DNA from: Triplophysa rosa
Lineage: Eukaryota; Chordata; Actinopteri; Cypriniformes; Nemacheilidae
NCBI RefSeq assembly: GCF_024868665.1
Contig: NC_079905.1
Span: 8,063,254-8,127,253, forward strand
Direction of reading: 5' to 3'
Length of the DNA: 64,000 nucleotides
The notes below the pieces were generated by a model. That model was not told the origin of the DNA. It was given only the letters and a program-made list of their open reading frames with translations, and did no database searches. A program made the position numbers and the translations under genes. Below are positions 18,301 to 31,498 of this stretch, piece by piece; the first letter of the stretch is position 1, and each line of letters begins with the position of its first letter.

Positions 18301-21300
18301 TGCATGTAGTTCATTGTCGTATTGATATATGTTTTAGTTTCGGGACATTTTTGGTCACTTTTGTACAAGAAATAATTCTGATACCGTGTCAACTTGCCGC
18401 TTGATTTACAAAGTAAAATCTGGTTCTTAAATTAAACCAGTTGATTTTGACTGATGTGAATGACCCTTTTGTCACCCTTTTGTCATTTTAAACCTGAATG
18501 ACTGTCTTTCTTCCGCAGAACACAAAAGAAGATATTTTGAAGAAAGTTGGTAACAGAACAGCGCCGGCACTCATTCACTTCTATTGTATGGACATAAAAA
18601 CCAATGCAAGTGAATAGGTTAACAACTTTTTTCAAAATATATTTTGTGTTCTGTGGAAAAAAGAAAGCCATACAGCTTTGAAATGACAAGTGGGTGAGTA
18701 AATGATGACAAAATTTTCGTTCTTGGGTGAACTATAACTTTAACAGTAACCCACATGATGAAGTTCTCTGTGGTCTCCAGTAGGGGGAGTATGAGACAAT
18801 GGATTGGGTATGTAGAAGCACTAACCTAAATTTGGGGGTTGAGAGAACCTAGATGACCTCCATAAAACAATAAGCATGTTTTAACCAGTCGTAATTTAAA
18901 AAGTTGCATCTGTAGAGGATCACAATAGGTGCAAGAGTATGGCTTTTGATACAGGGACTACATCTTTTATCCAAACTATGCCAAAAACTACAGCAGTCAG
19001 ATTAGGGCACACTTTTGTTTGTTGCAATCTTAAAGGGATAGTTTACCCCAAAATTTAAATTATTGAATCACTTACTCACATTTCAAACCAATGCTACTTT
19101 TTTCTGCAGAACACAAAAGAAGATATTGTGAAGAATGTTGGTAACCAAACAATACTGACTTCTATTGTATGGACACAAAACCCATGAGACATTTCTCAAA
19201 ATATCTTCTTTTGCCTTCTTTTGTCATATACAGGTTTTGAACGACATGAGGGTGAATAAATAAAGACAGAATTTTTATATTTGGGTGAACTATTACAGAT
19301 GTATTGAAGGTGTGGCTTGAAATTAGTTTTGTAGACAAATTTCAATGTACCAATCACTTTACAAAACTCATTTGAAAACTTTGCTTTTACTCTAAAATGC
19401 AGAAAATGTAGGTGTGTACAAACATTTAACTGTTACTGTATATAATTATTTTTTAGATCTTTATAAACAGCTTGTGCTAAGAGTTGCACAATGCTTTTAA
19501 CAGCACTAATGATGTTTCAAGACTTTCCATGAGAACTTTCTCTACTACTATTGGTACTGATCGTCAAAAGCAATTTATTATCAGTCCATATGTTTCAGAC
19601 ACTCAGAACAACTGTGAAAATCTCTTTAAATCACATTCAAAGTAAAAGAACAGATCTGTGTGGCACAGTTGAATATTGTGTTACCCTGACGGCACTCTCA
19701 AGCCTTTTTTACATTGTCAGCACAGCTGCCATTGACAGCTGCACACAGTTCTCCCTTCGACACTTAGACCGGCTTAAACAACTGTTGCACACTCATCTTT
19801 TCCTGTCTTGTACAAACACACACGCGTTTAATCCCAATACTTATGCTGATGTTCAGCACAGGTTTACCAGTCGAGGAACTCAACCTCTGACCCTAAAGGT
19901 CAACTGGCCTGTGATGAAGTGTAAAGTCAAATGCACTTAAACAAACATTTGGAAGTGAAAAGAATAGCTGACGCATGAGTTTTATGGCAAGTTTCAAGTC
20001 TATTTAATGGGGAAGGATATGTAGAAGTAAACCTGAGGTAGAATGTGGAATACATGAGAGGAGAGGTTGAATTACGAGGAGTGTGTGTGAGAGCAGGTGT
20101 GTAAGCCAGAGACACACTAGGCTTTTGTTGGGGACGTTTCTATGGTTAAACCCCGCAATGCAAAAAGACCCAAAGGACCACCTGTCCACCATACAGTTCT
20201 CCACACACTCGGACCCCTCACGGCAGGAGGGACAGCTGACACACAGTCGAGGGAGCTCTCAGGTTTCTTTTGAGACACACACGCGTGCGCGTAGGCGCTA
20301 TTTCACACTGAAAAAGTTCCAGAACTGCTTGAGGTGATTTGTATGTGTATTCGCTCTGAAAGTGATAAAAGCACGACACAAATTTTGCTAACAATCTACA
20401 ACAAAATACAGAGATAGATTATGTGTAAATTGTTTTCTGTAAATTGTGTGACTTTCCTTTTTAAGTAGTCTTAAAACTTTTGTGATGTTCTCCTATAGGG
20501 CTGTATATTAGTGGTCAACCAATATGTTTTTTTTACTGGCCGACACTGAGAAAACATTGTGGCAAGTTGGTCGAAATGAGACTGATATAGCACAAACGTA
20601 ATGGTACATGGGTACTTGACAAGACTTGTATGCAAATTTGTCCTAGGGTGTAAGCGCAAAAATGTAGAAAAAAAACTAACAGTGAAGATGAATCTTACGC
20701 TATTTTACATGATAAATATAAATAATAGAAAACAATGTAATATTAACAGTTTGTTTTCTAAATTCTGCTGTCACACCACAGCACACACGTACGATTTATT
20801 CGTCAACTACACACATACAGAAGATTGGTAAAACGAAATGTTATTAAGAAATAAATATCCCATGATGTGCATTCAGATGTACTCTTGCACAGTTTTCATA
20901 TTTCAAAACAAATGGCATTTATGCCGATTATATGGCCGCCGAACTTCAATATAAATATTTATTATAAATATTTAATTATTCTGATAATTAAAAATGTACA
21001 AATATCGGACAATGATATATGACCAGCTATATGACCTACTGTATATCAGTCACTACGGCATATTATGAGCAGACAAATAACTTGGGAAAACAACATAGCA
21101 TACGGGGCAAACTAAAAAAGATGAATTAATAAAGCTTAATAATAATTATATCTATAATCAAACCGCAGATGTGTATATAGATCTCCATAACTACCAAACT
21201 GAACACAACAGTGCAGCTATTATTTAGTTGAGATATATTTCTTTGTGCATTCAAACAGCATCTGTATAACAAAAACTAGGCTTGGTAATGTGTAAATAAG

Positions 21301-23051
21301 GCCAAAATAATTGTATGATTTGAAGTAACACTCACAGTCTTGTTCCAGACCAGCCCAGTGGTGTGATGCTCCTTGATGAAGATCTGAAGTTCAGTCCAGA
21401 TGCTCAGATAGGAACGCACCCACTCGACATGCCGAGGGTCACTGAGGTCAGTAAAGACAGGCAGAGACAACATTAGAAAATATTCAGAATGCACTTCAAC
21501 AGGAACAGAATCATATAAATGCCATTTTACAATATACTTTCATACTAAATGTTATAAATAAATTACTTTAGTAATCAAATAAGTGACCTAAATACAGTAA
21601 TCATTCACTACCACAGTATACATCAAAGTATGTAGACACCATCAAATGTATCAGTAACAGATCAGATCGATGTAATCTGGTGTACATAAATACAAAAACT
21701 AAACTAACGTGTCTTTGAAATCTTTTAGCACTCTGTTGGTGTAAAACATTGCGGCATCATTCATCTCCTTCACATAGGGCCCTGGTTTCTGACACTGCAC
21801 GTCAAAAAGAGAGAGAGAGAAAACACAATTACTCAGGCAAAAGATGAAAGAAACTAATGTACTCATGAAAAGGACACAAAATCATCCATTTCTGTCCCCA
21901 ATAAGCACTGTAATACTGAGGCATTTATATCCATCACTGACTTGACTGCAGCCTGAAGTCGCCGAGTGAGAAGAAAAGGTTTTGAAAAAGTAAACACATC
22001 TTAAAGCACAAGACAGCAGTGGTCTCTTAAAGCAGAACGATGATAGAGTCCAGAACCTTTTCAGTCCAATTTCACATTGAAGAGATTAGATACAGCCATC
22101 CACGGCATGAAGAGTTTCAGAAGAGTTTACACAATAGAAAATAAACAAGAATTCAAATATCAGTTGTGGTGGTCCTCTCACCGATGTTTCACATCATTTA
22201 TATAAGGTCGGCCCGATGTCACGATCAAAGAACACGAGCCTAATAAGGACACAGCAGATAATGTTAGAGTTTTACAGTATATGGTGGCCTTCCATCATTT
22301 AATCAATGTCTGATGATGGCATGACAAGGCACAAGCCGTGACCAGCTCCGAATGTGAAACCATAACCCTAAGTGACTCAAAACCAGTGAGATGCATAAAT
22401 CAAACCAAATGTTTTCCGGTCACATCACATAAGTATGTTCCTGCTCCAGTTCTTCAAGAAGCGGGGTTTGTAAAGACAGTCAAGTGGCCACACGGTTCAT
22501 AGGACCACGTCAGGGTCTGAGAGAGTGCATTTCACTTACCACAGCCACCCAGCCCAGCGCAGGGATGCTCTCACTCACTGCAGACAGGTGGTTGAACAGG
22601 CTGCTTCCGCGGTTCTTCTCCCGGAAACTCTGGACTTCCTGGATCTGTTCGGAAAGGGGTCTGAGGAGGTCGTTCAGCTCTGTCTGTACATCAAACAAAA
22701 GTCAGTGGTCATTTATGGAAATTATGAATTACTGGAATGTTATGTATGGCACTGTTATTGGTTACTAAAACTAAAACTATACTAAAACATTTCTGTTTGA
22801 TTAAAATCAAATAAGCCACAGGCATAATCATATTTAACTAAATGAAATAACAAACAAAGTTGTTTTAGCATTAAATACAAATACGTTTAGGTAGAGGCGC
22901 AAAAATTATAAACTGAAATAAATAAAATAAAAATAAATGAAAAGAATTTTTTTATTTTTAATATTTCTATTAATTTAGTTTTATTTTATTTTTAATAAAA
23001 CAAAAGCAAAATAAAAAAATGATAAAAATTCTACTAAAATAAACATACAAA

Positions 23052-23082
<31 letters not shown>

Positions 23083-26000
23083 ATATCAAAATTAAAGGCT
23101 AATATAAAATATTAAAAGAACTACAAAAAAACTAAGATTTTAATTCTATATAGCAGTATTACAAATAAAAGGAAATAAAAAACAAAATAAAACTTATTTT
23201 ATTTAACATATAAACTAAAATAAACATATAAAATATAAAAAATTAAAGCTACTTCAAAATATTACAAGATAAACACTAAAATAACTCTGGTGTGTGGTTT
23301 CCAGGGTGTTGCTATGTGGTTGCTAAGGTGTTTGGAGTGGTTTCTAGCAGGTTGCTAGAGAGTTCTCGGTGGTTACTAGGGTGTACTGTGTGGAAAGACT
23401 ATAATACTAAGGATGAGCAGTAATAAAAGCGATGCTTGCCTTAGCTTGACTAATTAACCTTTAAAGTATTTCAATTAAGTCATTCGCCATTTAATCTGAT
23501 TTAAACCCAATGGCTAAACTGTAAAGGCTGTATGAAACATCGTCAAATATCCATTTGTAGAATATATCCTTTATTTACCTAATTTAATCAACGTGGTTTA
23601 ATAATTCAATTAACTTAAATGACCCCGGCGAACTCATTGCCCACATTTATAAAGGCGAACAAAATGTGATTTTGTTTCCATTCGCTGTTGTGTACGCTGC
23701 AGAGCTCACCTATTAAAGCACTCAGAGAAAATCACAGAGCCAAAGGCTCCCGAGTGGACATTTAATAGGGACCTGTTTTTTCCAATGAAACATCCAGCGA
23801 GTCTCACCTCCCTCCCACTCAGCATTCCAGCCTGTGATGGGGAGATCCCCCTTGCCTTGTAAGGCCCTGTCTTCTCCTGATGTTTACAGTTTACGCTGAA
23901 CAAGAGAGGGAAAGGGAACACACTGTTTCCTTTGTTAAATGAACGTTTTTATATTTACGCTTGTGTTCCAGCAGTTGCTATGTCCACCATTTCAGTCCGT
24001 TTCATAAGCGCTTAATGGGAGAATGAGAAGGAGTTGCTTTCCTGGACTAAAAATACCTAGAGACGTTGTGCACAGCTGCAGTTCAAGGGCACAGAATCAT
24101 TCTTGCTTGTGATGTGCTCTATCATCACCTTAATGACCTCACTTCAACATCATAGAAATAAGAGGTATATAAACAGGACTGGAGAAATAAAACGTTATGT
24201 TCTAGAGACTGAATTTTACACATTTTTATATAAACTTTTTTATTATATGAGGAAAACTGTATTGATTTTATGTTTTTTACCTGTCCTAGACTACCAGAAT
24301 TAAGAATAAAAAAGGCATTTAAAAATAGTGAAAATCTAAACAAAGGTTAAAAAATCATAATACATTTCCATATGTATTAGAAAAGTATTGATATTTCAAT
24401 ATGGTTTAATTAAAAATACTTTTCGAATTTTAATATAGACGATTTCATCAGATGCACACGCCTGGCCCAAAGTTAACCTCCGGTCCGTGTTTGGTTATAA
24501 TAAAACAATTTATTTTATATTTATTTCATATTAATTTATATTAATATTGTATTGAATTATGATTTGTATTACATTAAATTAAAACTACTCAACAGTTATT
24601 GATTCTTTGCGGAGGTCTACTGGAATTTAAGTTTGGGCCACATAATATTTCCGCCAGTTGTGGTGTAACTTCCATCAGGACCAACTATTTCCCACTGATA
24701 AAGTTTAAATTAAAAGTTAGTATATATGATTTACAGTAATTGTGCATAAATAACATAACATGCACATTTACATCAACGGCAAGCTATAAATTAAGCAAAG
24801 TAGTCGGCCATTTTACACCAAAAATGCTTAAAGGATATCAACATAATTTTCTTTTCACAATCCATATTTTAAAATCTCAATCTTTAATAAGATTTTTTTT
24901 AATCACAAATATAATGCATGTCTATAACTCCTAATATTATTAGTTTTTTATTCCTGTGAAAGTATTAAAGTTAAATATGGGCTAAATATGCTCATAGCTA
25001 AAAAAAACTGTGTGTTTAGACAAAATGGATTGGTTATTTATTCAACCTCTTTTTACTTATCTTGTGGCTGAATGTAACACACTATTGGACATATTCTTTG
25101 GTGTCAACAAGGTCGAGCAGTGTTGGGTTATTGTGGCTGTGAGTTTGCCAATATGTTTTTGCATGTGTGTGTGTATCTGTGAGTGTGACAAAGTGATAAA
25201 AACAGAATGACGGCGGGGGAACGAAAGAGAGACTTATTTACATAAATTCCTCCCATAACAACATGCGCATGATTTTCATTTCTGTGAACAAAGACGCCTC
25301 TTTCAACCGCTGCTCGGACATTATGATCCTTATTAAGTCTGTCCGCAGTGTCTTGGTACCTTTCCTACATGATCCTGAACTTCTCTTCCCATCATGCTCA
25401 GCTGAAAAGAAGGACAGGAATAGCTTGCTTATCTCTGAGCTATGAATGGAGGCAGGCAAGTTAAGAGCTCTATCTGCAGTTTGTGTATCACACCTACACA
25501 AAGTGAGATTGTAAAGGATGGCTACACACTTTAAATGTGCAGCGAGCCTCTTTTAGCTGTTTAACTCCAAACAGACTTGACATCACTGGCACCATGCATG
25601 CACCTGCAATAAACTCTGTCAAAGGGACAAGACATACTGTAGTAACTTCACTCAGTGTCCTAACCATTGCTAGCAGCAACTATCTTTTAAATAGAAAAAG
25701 AATCCTGCAACTGAACATCCCGCTTCTGACGTTACGGTGAAGCACATTTTGACGGTGTGCGAAACAGCTGCAGTCTGCAGGTCACACAAACACTCCTCAT
25801 CCAGCGACAGGCCCGTCACGTGACGGCCGGACCACTGACACACACCGGCTCAAATATAGAACATGCCCATAAAAAGCCACAGAATGCAAGCTCAGTCCCG
25901 CACACATACACACAGTGAGAGAAAATCCAGAGGCTTTAGGGCAGCTGTCCAGCATCTCTCCTGGGATCTGCACACACTTCGCACTGCTAATGGAGAGAAA

Positions 26001-29000
26001 CAATGGCTAAACATAGCGTGTGTGAGCGAGAGAATGTTTGTAGGATATATTTATATACCGATGAACAGGGAAAAAAAACGTTTTTCAGAATTACATCCGA
26101 GCGGTGTTAGTATGTGTGTGTTCAGTGGAGTACCACACACAGATGGTCTTTTCTTGGCATTTCTAACTCAGGTTGAGTGTTTTCCATTCAGATTTGTGGG
26201 AATGCATTTGGAGAAAACCCCTCCTTTCCTTACTATGGCATTTGAGAACTGCGGTCGTGTTTCTCTTTTTCTTTTAAGTAGATGTGACCATTTTAAACGA
26301 AAATGTTAATGGTGCAATGGGTGTTGATGGTGGTTGCCAGGGTGTCTCTATGCAGTCCAAAATCTGATTGATTGGGGTTGCTAGGGCAAGGTACTGCAGT
26401 TGCTATGGTACTTGTAGATGGCTGTTCACTGCTCCACCAACCTCATGCTTGTTTATTGCACAGTGCCTGACTCTCCATCCACCTCTCATCCAATAGCATG
26501 TGGCTGGAGGTCTTCTTCCTGTTTGGTCAACGAAAGTCCAATTGAATGACATCACACCGACCGTTCTACTTCCCCGGCCACTGTGTGAATGCAGCGAGAA
26601 TGTGTCGCATTGGCATTTTTTTAAACGGCAGAGTTAATCCCAATGTGACCAGAGACTAGCGTCGCATGGCTGACCACATCGCACAGATGAGAGAATGAGG
26701 TTGACACCATATAGTGCAGCTCACAAGATGAACAGCACTGAACTTATATCACCCCTGTCCATTTTCAGGTAGACATACAGTGCCTCTGTCGAGACTGCAC
26801 AGACAGCCATATGGGTCATTTGTTATGCAGTTCTCCCAGCAGGCACTTTTAGACACTAAACATTGTTATTACAGCGCTTAAAATATGACAAACTCTGTAG
26901 TGTGAGACATGCTAACAGTTGAAATACTTCATGACCATAAAACTGCAAAGTGTCACACAGTGTCGCAAGTTTACATCCAGTTTAAATGTAAATGGGATTA
27001 CATAGACACAGGCTGTACCTTCGCCGGCTCCCGGTGTGTAGTGGCGATTTTGAGGAAGGTACGCTGGACCTGCAGGGCATTGTTTACCATCTCGGCCTGT
27101 TGGAAAAAACAAGCAAACAATTCCATTATATAAAACGTAAATAAATATAAAATAAGTGGACCTGTGGACTCTCAGTGACATCAAACTTTCATATATCAAT
27201 TTCAATATCTAATTTACTGTATATCAACAGAAAGTATATCCATGGTTTACATTAAGCCCATTTCTGTCATAGCATTAGTAAATGGGTGTTTCTACAACCA
27301 CTTATGGCCATGTGGACTTTTTATAAGTAATCTCTCTTTTTCACACACTCAGCAGTTTTTTTAATTTGTGTGCAAAACATGTCAAACAGTTTACATACAT
27401 GTACTGTATCTTATTTTATGTAGCTTAAATACAACCAGCTTCTTATATTTCATGCTCTTCGCTGACACTTTTGTGTCCTTTGTGAACATGTACACTAACA
27501 TTTGAAGAAGCTTTATTGCTGGCAAAATCACCACAGCAATGACAGTCATAGTTCATCATTTTTGCGGAGGTGGACAGAAATATATTTTTACTCGTATCTA
27601 CATTTTTAAGTATCTGTACTTTATCAAAATCTTTTTACAGTAGAAACAGTTTACTTGACTCCACTACATTTTATAAATAAAAAGTATTAGATTTGTAATG
27701 TCTGTTTAAATTGATAGTTCACCCTGTCGTTCACTGTCATCATTTGCTCACCCAGTTGTCATTTCAAACCTGTTTTACTTTCTTTTTTTTTGTACAACAC
27801 AAAAGAAGATATTTTGATGATTCTTGGAAACCGAGGCGGTACCCATTCATTCCATTCTATAGATACAAAACCAATGCAAGTCAATGGGTACAGCGGTCGT
27901 TTGGTTACCATCATTCTTCAAAATAATGTCTTTTGTGTTCTGCAGAACAAATAAAGTCATACAGGTTTGAAATGACAAGAAGGTGAGTAAATGATAACAG
28001 AATTTTCATTTTTGGGTGAACTGATAATAGATAATATAAAAAATGTATTTATAAAATGCAGTGGAGGAACAAGTATAATACATGCTTTATAATGTAGTGA
28101 AGTCAAAACACTCCGATACAGATTCTTGAAAAATGTACTTAAAAATACTTAAGTATCATTTTTTTTTGCACCTCGGCATTTATACAATGCTTAGAGCTTT
28201 TAAAATGGAATAATTCATATTTTATCTATACATAAAAAGCCAAACAAGATATGTAAAAACAGTAATTTAATGTGCGCTTCATGTTACAAACATTAAAAAG
28301 TTTGTAGTTATAATAATGACTAACATTAATGAGACAACCGCTAAGACACAGAGTTCACGTAATACCCAAATGCAGTCATACGTAACTGCACACACATACG
28401 CACAATTTGTGGCGAATCCCACATTTAGGAAAAACCGTTCTCTTGCCGATCATGGGGAAAGCCAGAGGTTCACTTTACCATAAAAGGAGCTAAATATTAA
28501 ACATAAAAACACCGTCTCAGCCCATCTATGATGAGAAACCGATGAGAAACCGATTGCGAACGTTGCCTTTCGAGGTAAAGATGCTTCATTGGATCTGTAA
28601 TTCCCACAGTTTCAGGTTCAAAAGGTTACATCTATGAGATCCCCAGTTAAATAAAGAGAATCCGTAATTGTCAAGCAGAGAATCTGCTGAATCTTTCTTT
28701 TTCTTTAAAAGGAATTTGATAGAGAAAATTACAAATGGAACAATATACATGGTTCACATCAGGACATTGACCTCTACTTTAATTGTTCTTAAAGATGAAG
28801 TGTGTAAATTTTTCATCCTCCCGATTAGTATGCATAGACAATGATAAGTAAGCTATTCGCTGGTTGATATCCTCAAAAGTGTAAATGTGCTGTTTGGCGT
28901 TTGCCATCCAACACAACAACTTCGGGCTCAACCAATGCCATGCATTTGGGAAGTTACAAAATGTGGCTTTCGTCTAGATTTTGTCCTGTTAAACTGGCTT

Positions 29001-31488
29001 CCCATAAAAATGACAATGTAACCTTTTACAACATTTTTTTAGAAACAGGCACCCAAAGCCATTAAGTCATTTCTCATCTTATATTAAACCAAAAGAGAAA
29101 TGTTTCCTCTTGGAGTCGAACACATACATCCCTCACTCCAACTTTCTTTCTTCCTCTTTTCATAATATTACATTCCATCACTAGAATGACTCACTATGCC
29201 TGTGTGTACACTAAGTACATTGTCCAATGTCTCATTTCTAAAGCAGCACTTAACCTCACCAGTCTGTAGCGACTGGCCGTGAAATGTAAGCCATATAGAT
29301 AATATGTACTGTCAGTCAAGGAGAAACCTTAACATTTCAGTTACTGGTTACAGGCCGTTATGGTACTGTCAACACAAAAGCATCTAGTGTTAGGACAGAT
29401 GGGGCAGAAGCGCTCGCTGACAAATGATCAATTGTTTTTTGTTGAGGACTGAGAGGAGTGGCTGCACCCCACACTACATTCTGATGGAGCTGTGGCAGCC
29501 AAGAGCTGCATTCTGGGAACTTTTGTGATACACACTTTGAGGAAACGTGAGATTACGAGTGTCTTCTCAGGAGAAAAATCTGAGAAGCAAAAAATATAAA
29601 TAAAAGTCTCCATATGCTCTCCATTGAATTGCATTGCTTTCGAAGAAATGCAATTTAAATACATAAAATACCCATGTTTAAGGGATAATTTACCCAAAAA
29701 TACAAATTCTGTCATTCATGTCATTCATAACCTGTTTATGACTCTTTTATCTGTGGAACACAAACGGAGATATTTTGAGAAATGTCTCAGTGGTTTTGAG
29801 TCCATACAATAGATGCCAATGGTTGTTTGGTTACCAACATTCTTTAAAATATCTTCTTTAGTGTTCTTCAGAAGAAAGTTTTAAAATGACATGAGGGCAA
29901 GTAAATGATAAAATAATGTTTGGTTGAACTATCCCTTTAATATAATAAGACTGCAGAACAGGATTTTTTCCTGTCCAATGAAAAAATAATAAATCAGGAT
30001 TAAACAAACTGAAAGCTTCTTCTTTTACCTTTTTAATTCTTCATGAATCTACCTTTAGATATAAAAACTTCCATTTGCTACAATGTAAATGGATTTAACA
30101 TGGGTGCAGAGTCACGGTCCTAGGAACAGAATAGCACAAAGCCAGTTGTCAAAAATAGCAGAGATATGTGAACCTGGAAAGCAACAGCTGTCATCTGAAT
30201 GTGTGTGAAGACATTTGGTACCATAAAGCCATGGCTCCTATAACAAATTTATATGTATACATTATCTATCTACAGTATGTCTACATTTTATTTTACACGT
30301 TTCCTCTGCCTGTATTTCTAAATCTCTGTAAAATCTACATTGACATGACATGACAGCCACACATACAGTACTTACATGCTTTGCCACATCTCCACCGATA
30401 GATGTGCTACAGTTCATGTAGTCAGAAACTGGTCCACTTAACAAATGGTTGAATGCCTCCATGCTCTGGATTTCACCTTAACATCAAAGAGAAAACCACA
30501 TAGTTTTTAGTAAAGCCAAAGTGAGATCAGCAGTTTCTTGTTGCAGAAGAACACACAGACTGAGAACCTGTCTGGAACACAGCGAATACAGACAAGCGGT
30601 CAAACAACGCAGTGCTGTTATACAAACTATCAACTGCTTCTCCACTCATAGTACACCAACAATATTAATTATTAGTTTTTAATAAACTTAAATAGACATC
30701 CTACACAGATTTCAGAAGCTGTTTAAAACAACATACAGTCAAATAAAGATTTAATGCAAACTGTTGCAAAGACTGATCATTTGGGACTCATTCTGCAAGA
30801 ACAGATATTTAAAGAATTTATAAAACAGACTGTCATCTATTTTAAATTTGTGCCAGCATTATTTATGTGGATTTTCCTGGGGCTAATGCTACTGTTCTCC
30901 TTTGAGAGTACTTTTCCCATGGAGGAAAAAACTCCTTAATGTCAGAGGTCTTCTCCCTATGACAGTTACATACAATGCTTGGTGGGCTCACAACAGAGAC
31001 GAATAAGAGAAGATTTTCTACTCAACATCTAATTCTTGCACATACTAGGCTACAATGCAAGATATGCCAACAATATAATACTAAACTATATCAATATTGA
31101 ACAATAGTGATTTTTTTATCTATCAGTCAATTTTAAGTATTTATTGGCTTTGTGGATTTCTTGTTTCAAACTTGGCTATCCTTTTGCTGATTTAAACAAA
31201 ATCATGGCCAGGAATGTTGTCTAAAATCATTTATTCAACATTGATTTGACATTGACTAAAATCCTGATTAGTGTTACAGAAAACATTTTTTAATTTCAGC
31301 CATAATGTGACAATATTTATGAGCGGATCAATTTGATTTTAAACATTTGTAACTACACTCACGGTACCTCCATTAATTATGTTGCTGATGTCACCATTGA
31401 CCAGTCCTCCAGGACAGTTCTGCAGTTTGGCTGCCACCACTTCCAGACGAATCACAGCCCGCTCCAGTCGCTCAACCAGTGCTTCCAT
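15325..31488 (-). CDS. cap2: Cyclase-associated actin cytoskeleton regulator 2, 12 coding exons
   Basis: CAP proteins bind cofilin-decorated actin, speed depolymerisation and recharge G-actin; CAP2 is the striated-muscle and heart form. Exons on the minus strand: 31368-31488, 30376-30476, 27019-27096, 22540-22683, 21709-21788, 21336-21441, 18040-18220, 16931-17103, 16405-16528, 16212-16294, 15593-15736, 15325-15408. Total 1419 bp, 472 aa (human about 477). Domains: N-terminal coiled coil ([10 protein letters not shown]), helical folded domain ([19 protein letters not shown]), proline run P228-P235 plus PPP 237-239, WH2 segment ([15 protein letters not shown], 257-271), and the beta-helical CARP domain ([14 protein letters not shown] to [14 protein letters not shown]). 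CAP2 is favoured over CAP1 because the neighbour is rbm24, as in human, and by residues such as [10 protein letters not shown]. The donor used after exon 1 (GGAG|GTACCG) was chosen because it keeps the frame; GTGAGT five bases on would not. The 18040 donor is partly transposon-derived. Confidence 0.94.
17211..18045. mobile_element. hAT-like non-autonomous transposon with 8-bp target duplication at a cap2 splice donor
   Basis: The element body is 17219-18037 (819 bp). It starts CAGTGTTGTAATG and ends (reverse strand) CAGTGATGTATAAAG. Both ends carry TACTTAAGTA/TACTTGAGTA-rich subterminal repeats. ACCTTTGG flanks it on both sides (17211-17218 and 18038-18045): an 8-bp duplication, the hallmark of hAT elements. 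There is no transposase frame. It makes up most of the 936-bp cap2 intron between the exons ending at 18040 and starting at 17103. The right-hand duplication overlaps the exon end (18040-18045) and the donor GT (18038-18039). Confidence 0.85.
18462..18743. mobile_element. Angel-like palindromic MITE (cap2 intron)
   Basis: Contains the paired modules CAGAACACAAAAGAAGATAT and CAAAATATATTTTGTGTTCTG facing each other around a CACTTCTATTGTATGGACAT centre, and ends GTGGGTGAGTAAATGATGAC...TTGGGTGAACTATA. It folds as one long imperfect hairpin. The ascription to the Angel family of cyprinid inverted-repeat elements is from memory. Confidence 0.7.
19030..19296. mobile_element. Angel-like palindromic MITE (cap2 intron)
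   Basis: Starts TTAAAGGGATAGTTTACCCC, carries CAGAACACAAAAGAAGATAT and the opposed CAAAATATCTTCTTTTG, and ends TTGGGTGAACTATTA. Same family as the copy 0.3 kb upstream but independently diverged. Confidence 0.75.
19297..21335. other. cap2 intron sequence without recognised gene
   Basis: Intron between the exons at 21336-21441 and 18040-18220. Two CAGCTG E-boxes lie 13 bp apart at 19723-19728 and 19736-19741, in a less AT-rich patch (19640-19920). Nothing else was recognised. Confidence 0.4.
23056..23083. repeat. (TA)n microsatellite in an AT-rich block
   Basis: Pure TA tract within a strongly A/T-biased stretch (about 22780-23280) full of AAATAAAA-type words, in the cap2 intron between the exons at 22540 and 27019. 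Confidence 0.9.
23285..23395. repeat. Degenerate GGTTGCTA.GG minisatellite
   Basis: Repeated variants of GTGTGGTTGCTAGGGTG in tandem (for example GTTGCTATGTGGTTGCTAAG). A similar GGTTGCCAGGGTG / GGGTTGCTAGGG patch occurs at 26325-26395 in the same intron. Confidence 0.65.
23640..27018. other. cap2 intron 3 interior
   Basis: Part of the 4.3-kb intron between the exons at 27019 and 22540. Stretches at 23680-23900 and 25200-26000 have a balanced base composition, unlike the surrounding AT-rich repeats, and could be regulatory. The open frames present (for example 25863-26309) look random. Nothing is firmly assigned. Confidence 0.3.
27562..28178. mobile_element. hAT-like element split by an Angel-like MITE
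   Basis: Left arm (27562-27704) has GCGGAGGTGG..TTTTTAAGTATCTGTACTTT and a GACTCCACTACATTTTATAA block. The right arm (28027-28178) is its inverted counterpart with TACTTAAAAATACTTAAGTA and a CACCTC end. These resemble the 17.2-kb element. The middle is a complete Angel-like MITE, so this is a nested insertion. It sits in the cap2 intron between the exons at 30376 and 27019. Confidence 0.6.
27705..28026. mobile_element. Angel-like palindromic MITE (nested)
   Basis: Reads TTGATAGTTCACCC at the left and TTTTTGGGTGAACTGATA at the right, with CAACACAAAAGAAGATATTT opposed to ATGTCTTTTGTGTTCTGCAG and GGCGGTACCCATTCATT opposed to CAATGGGTACAGC. The arms pair along most of their length. Confidence 0.75.
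28180..29676. other. cap2 intron sequence without recognised gene
   Basis: About 1.5 kb of the intron between cap2 exons 2 and 3. No exon, RNA gene or known repeat was recognised. The only open frames are short and unlike proteins. Confidence 0.3.
29677..29940. mobile_element. Angel-like palindromic MITE (cap2 intron 2)
   Basis: Starts TTTAAGGGATAATTTACCC and ends GGTTGAACTATCCCTTTAA, with GTGGAACACAAACGGAGATA opposed to AAATATCTTCTTTAGTGTTC. Both termini are preserved. Confidence 0.75.
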
Positions 31489-31498
31489 AGCAACAATC

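Noticed and set aside
25863..26309. 148-codon plus-strand frame in cap2 intron 3
   Set aside because: Antisense to cap2 and without any recognisable protein features.
31363..31367. GTGAGT donor five bases past the chosen end of cap2 exon 1
   Set aside because: A better consensus match, but it shifts the frame into the next exon; GTACCG at 31367 keeps the frame and the protein.
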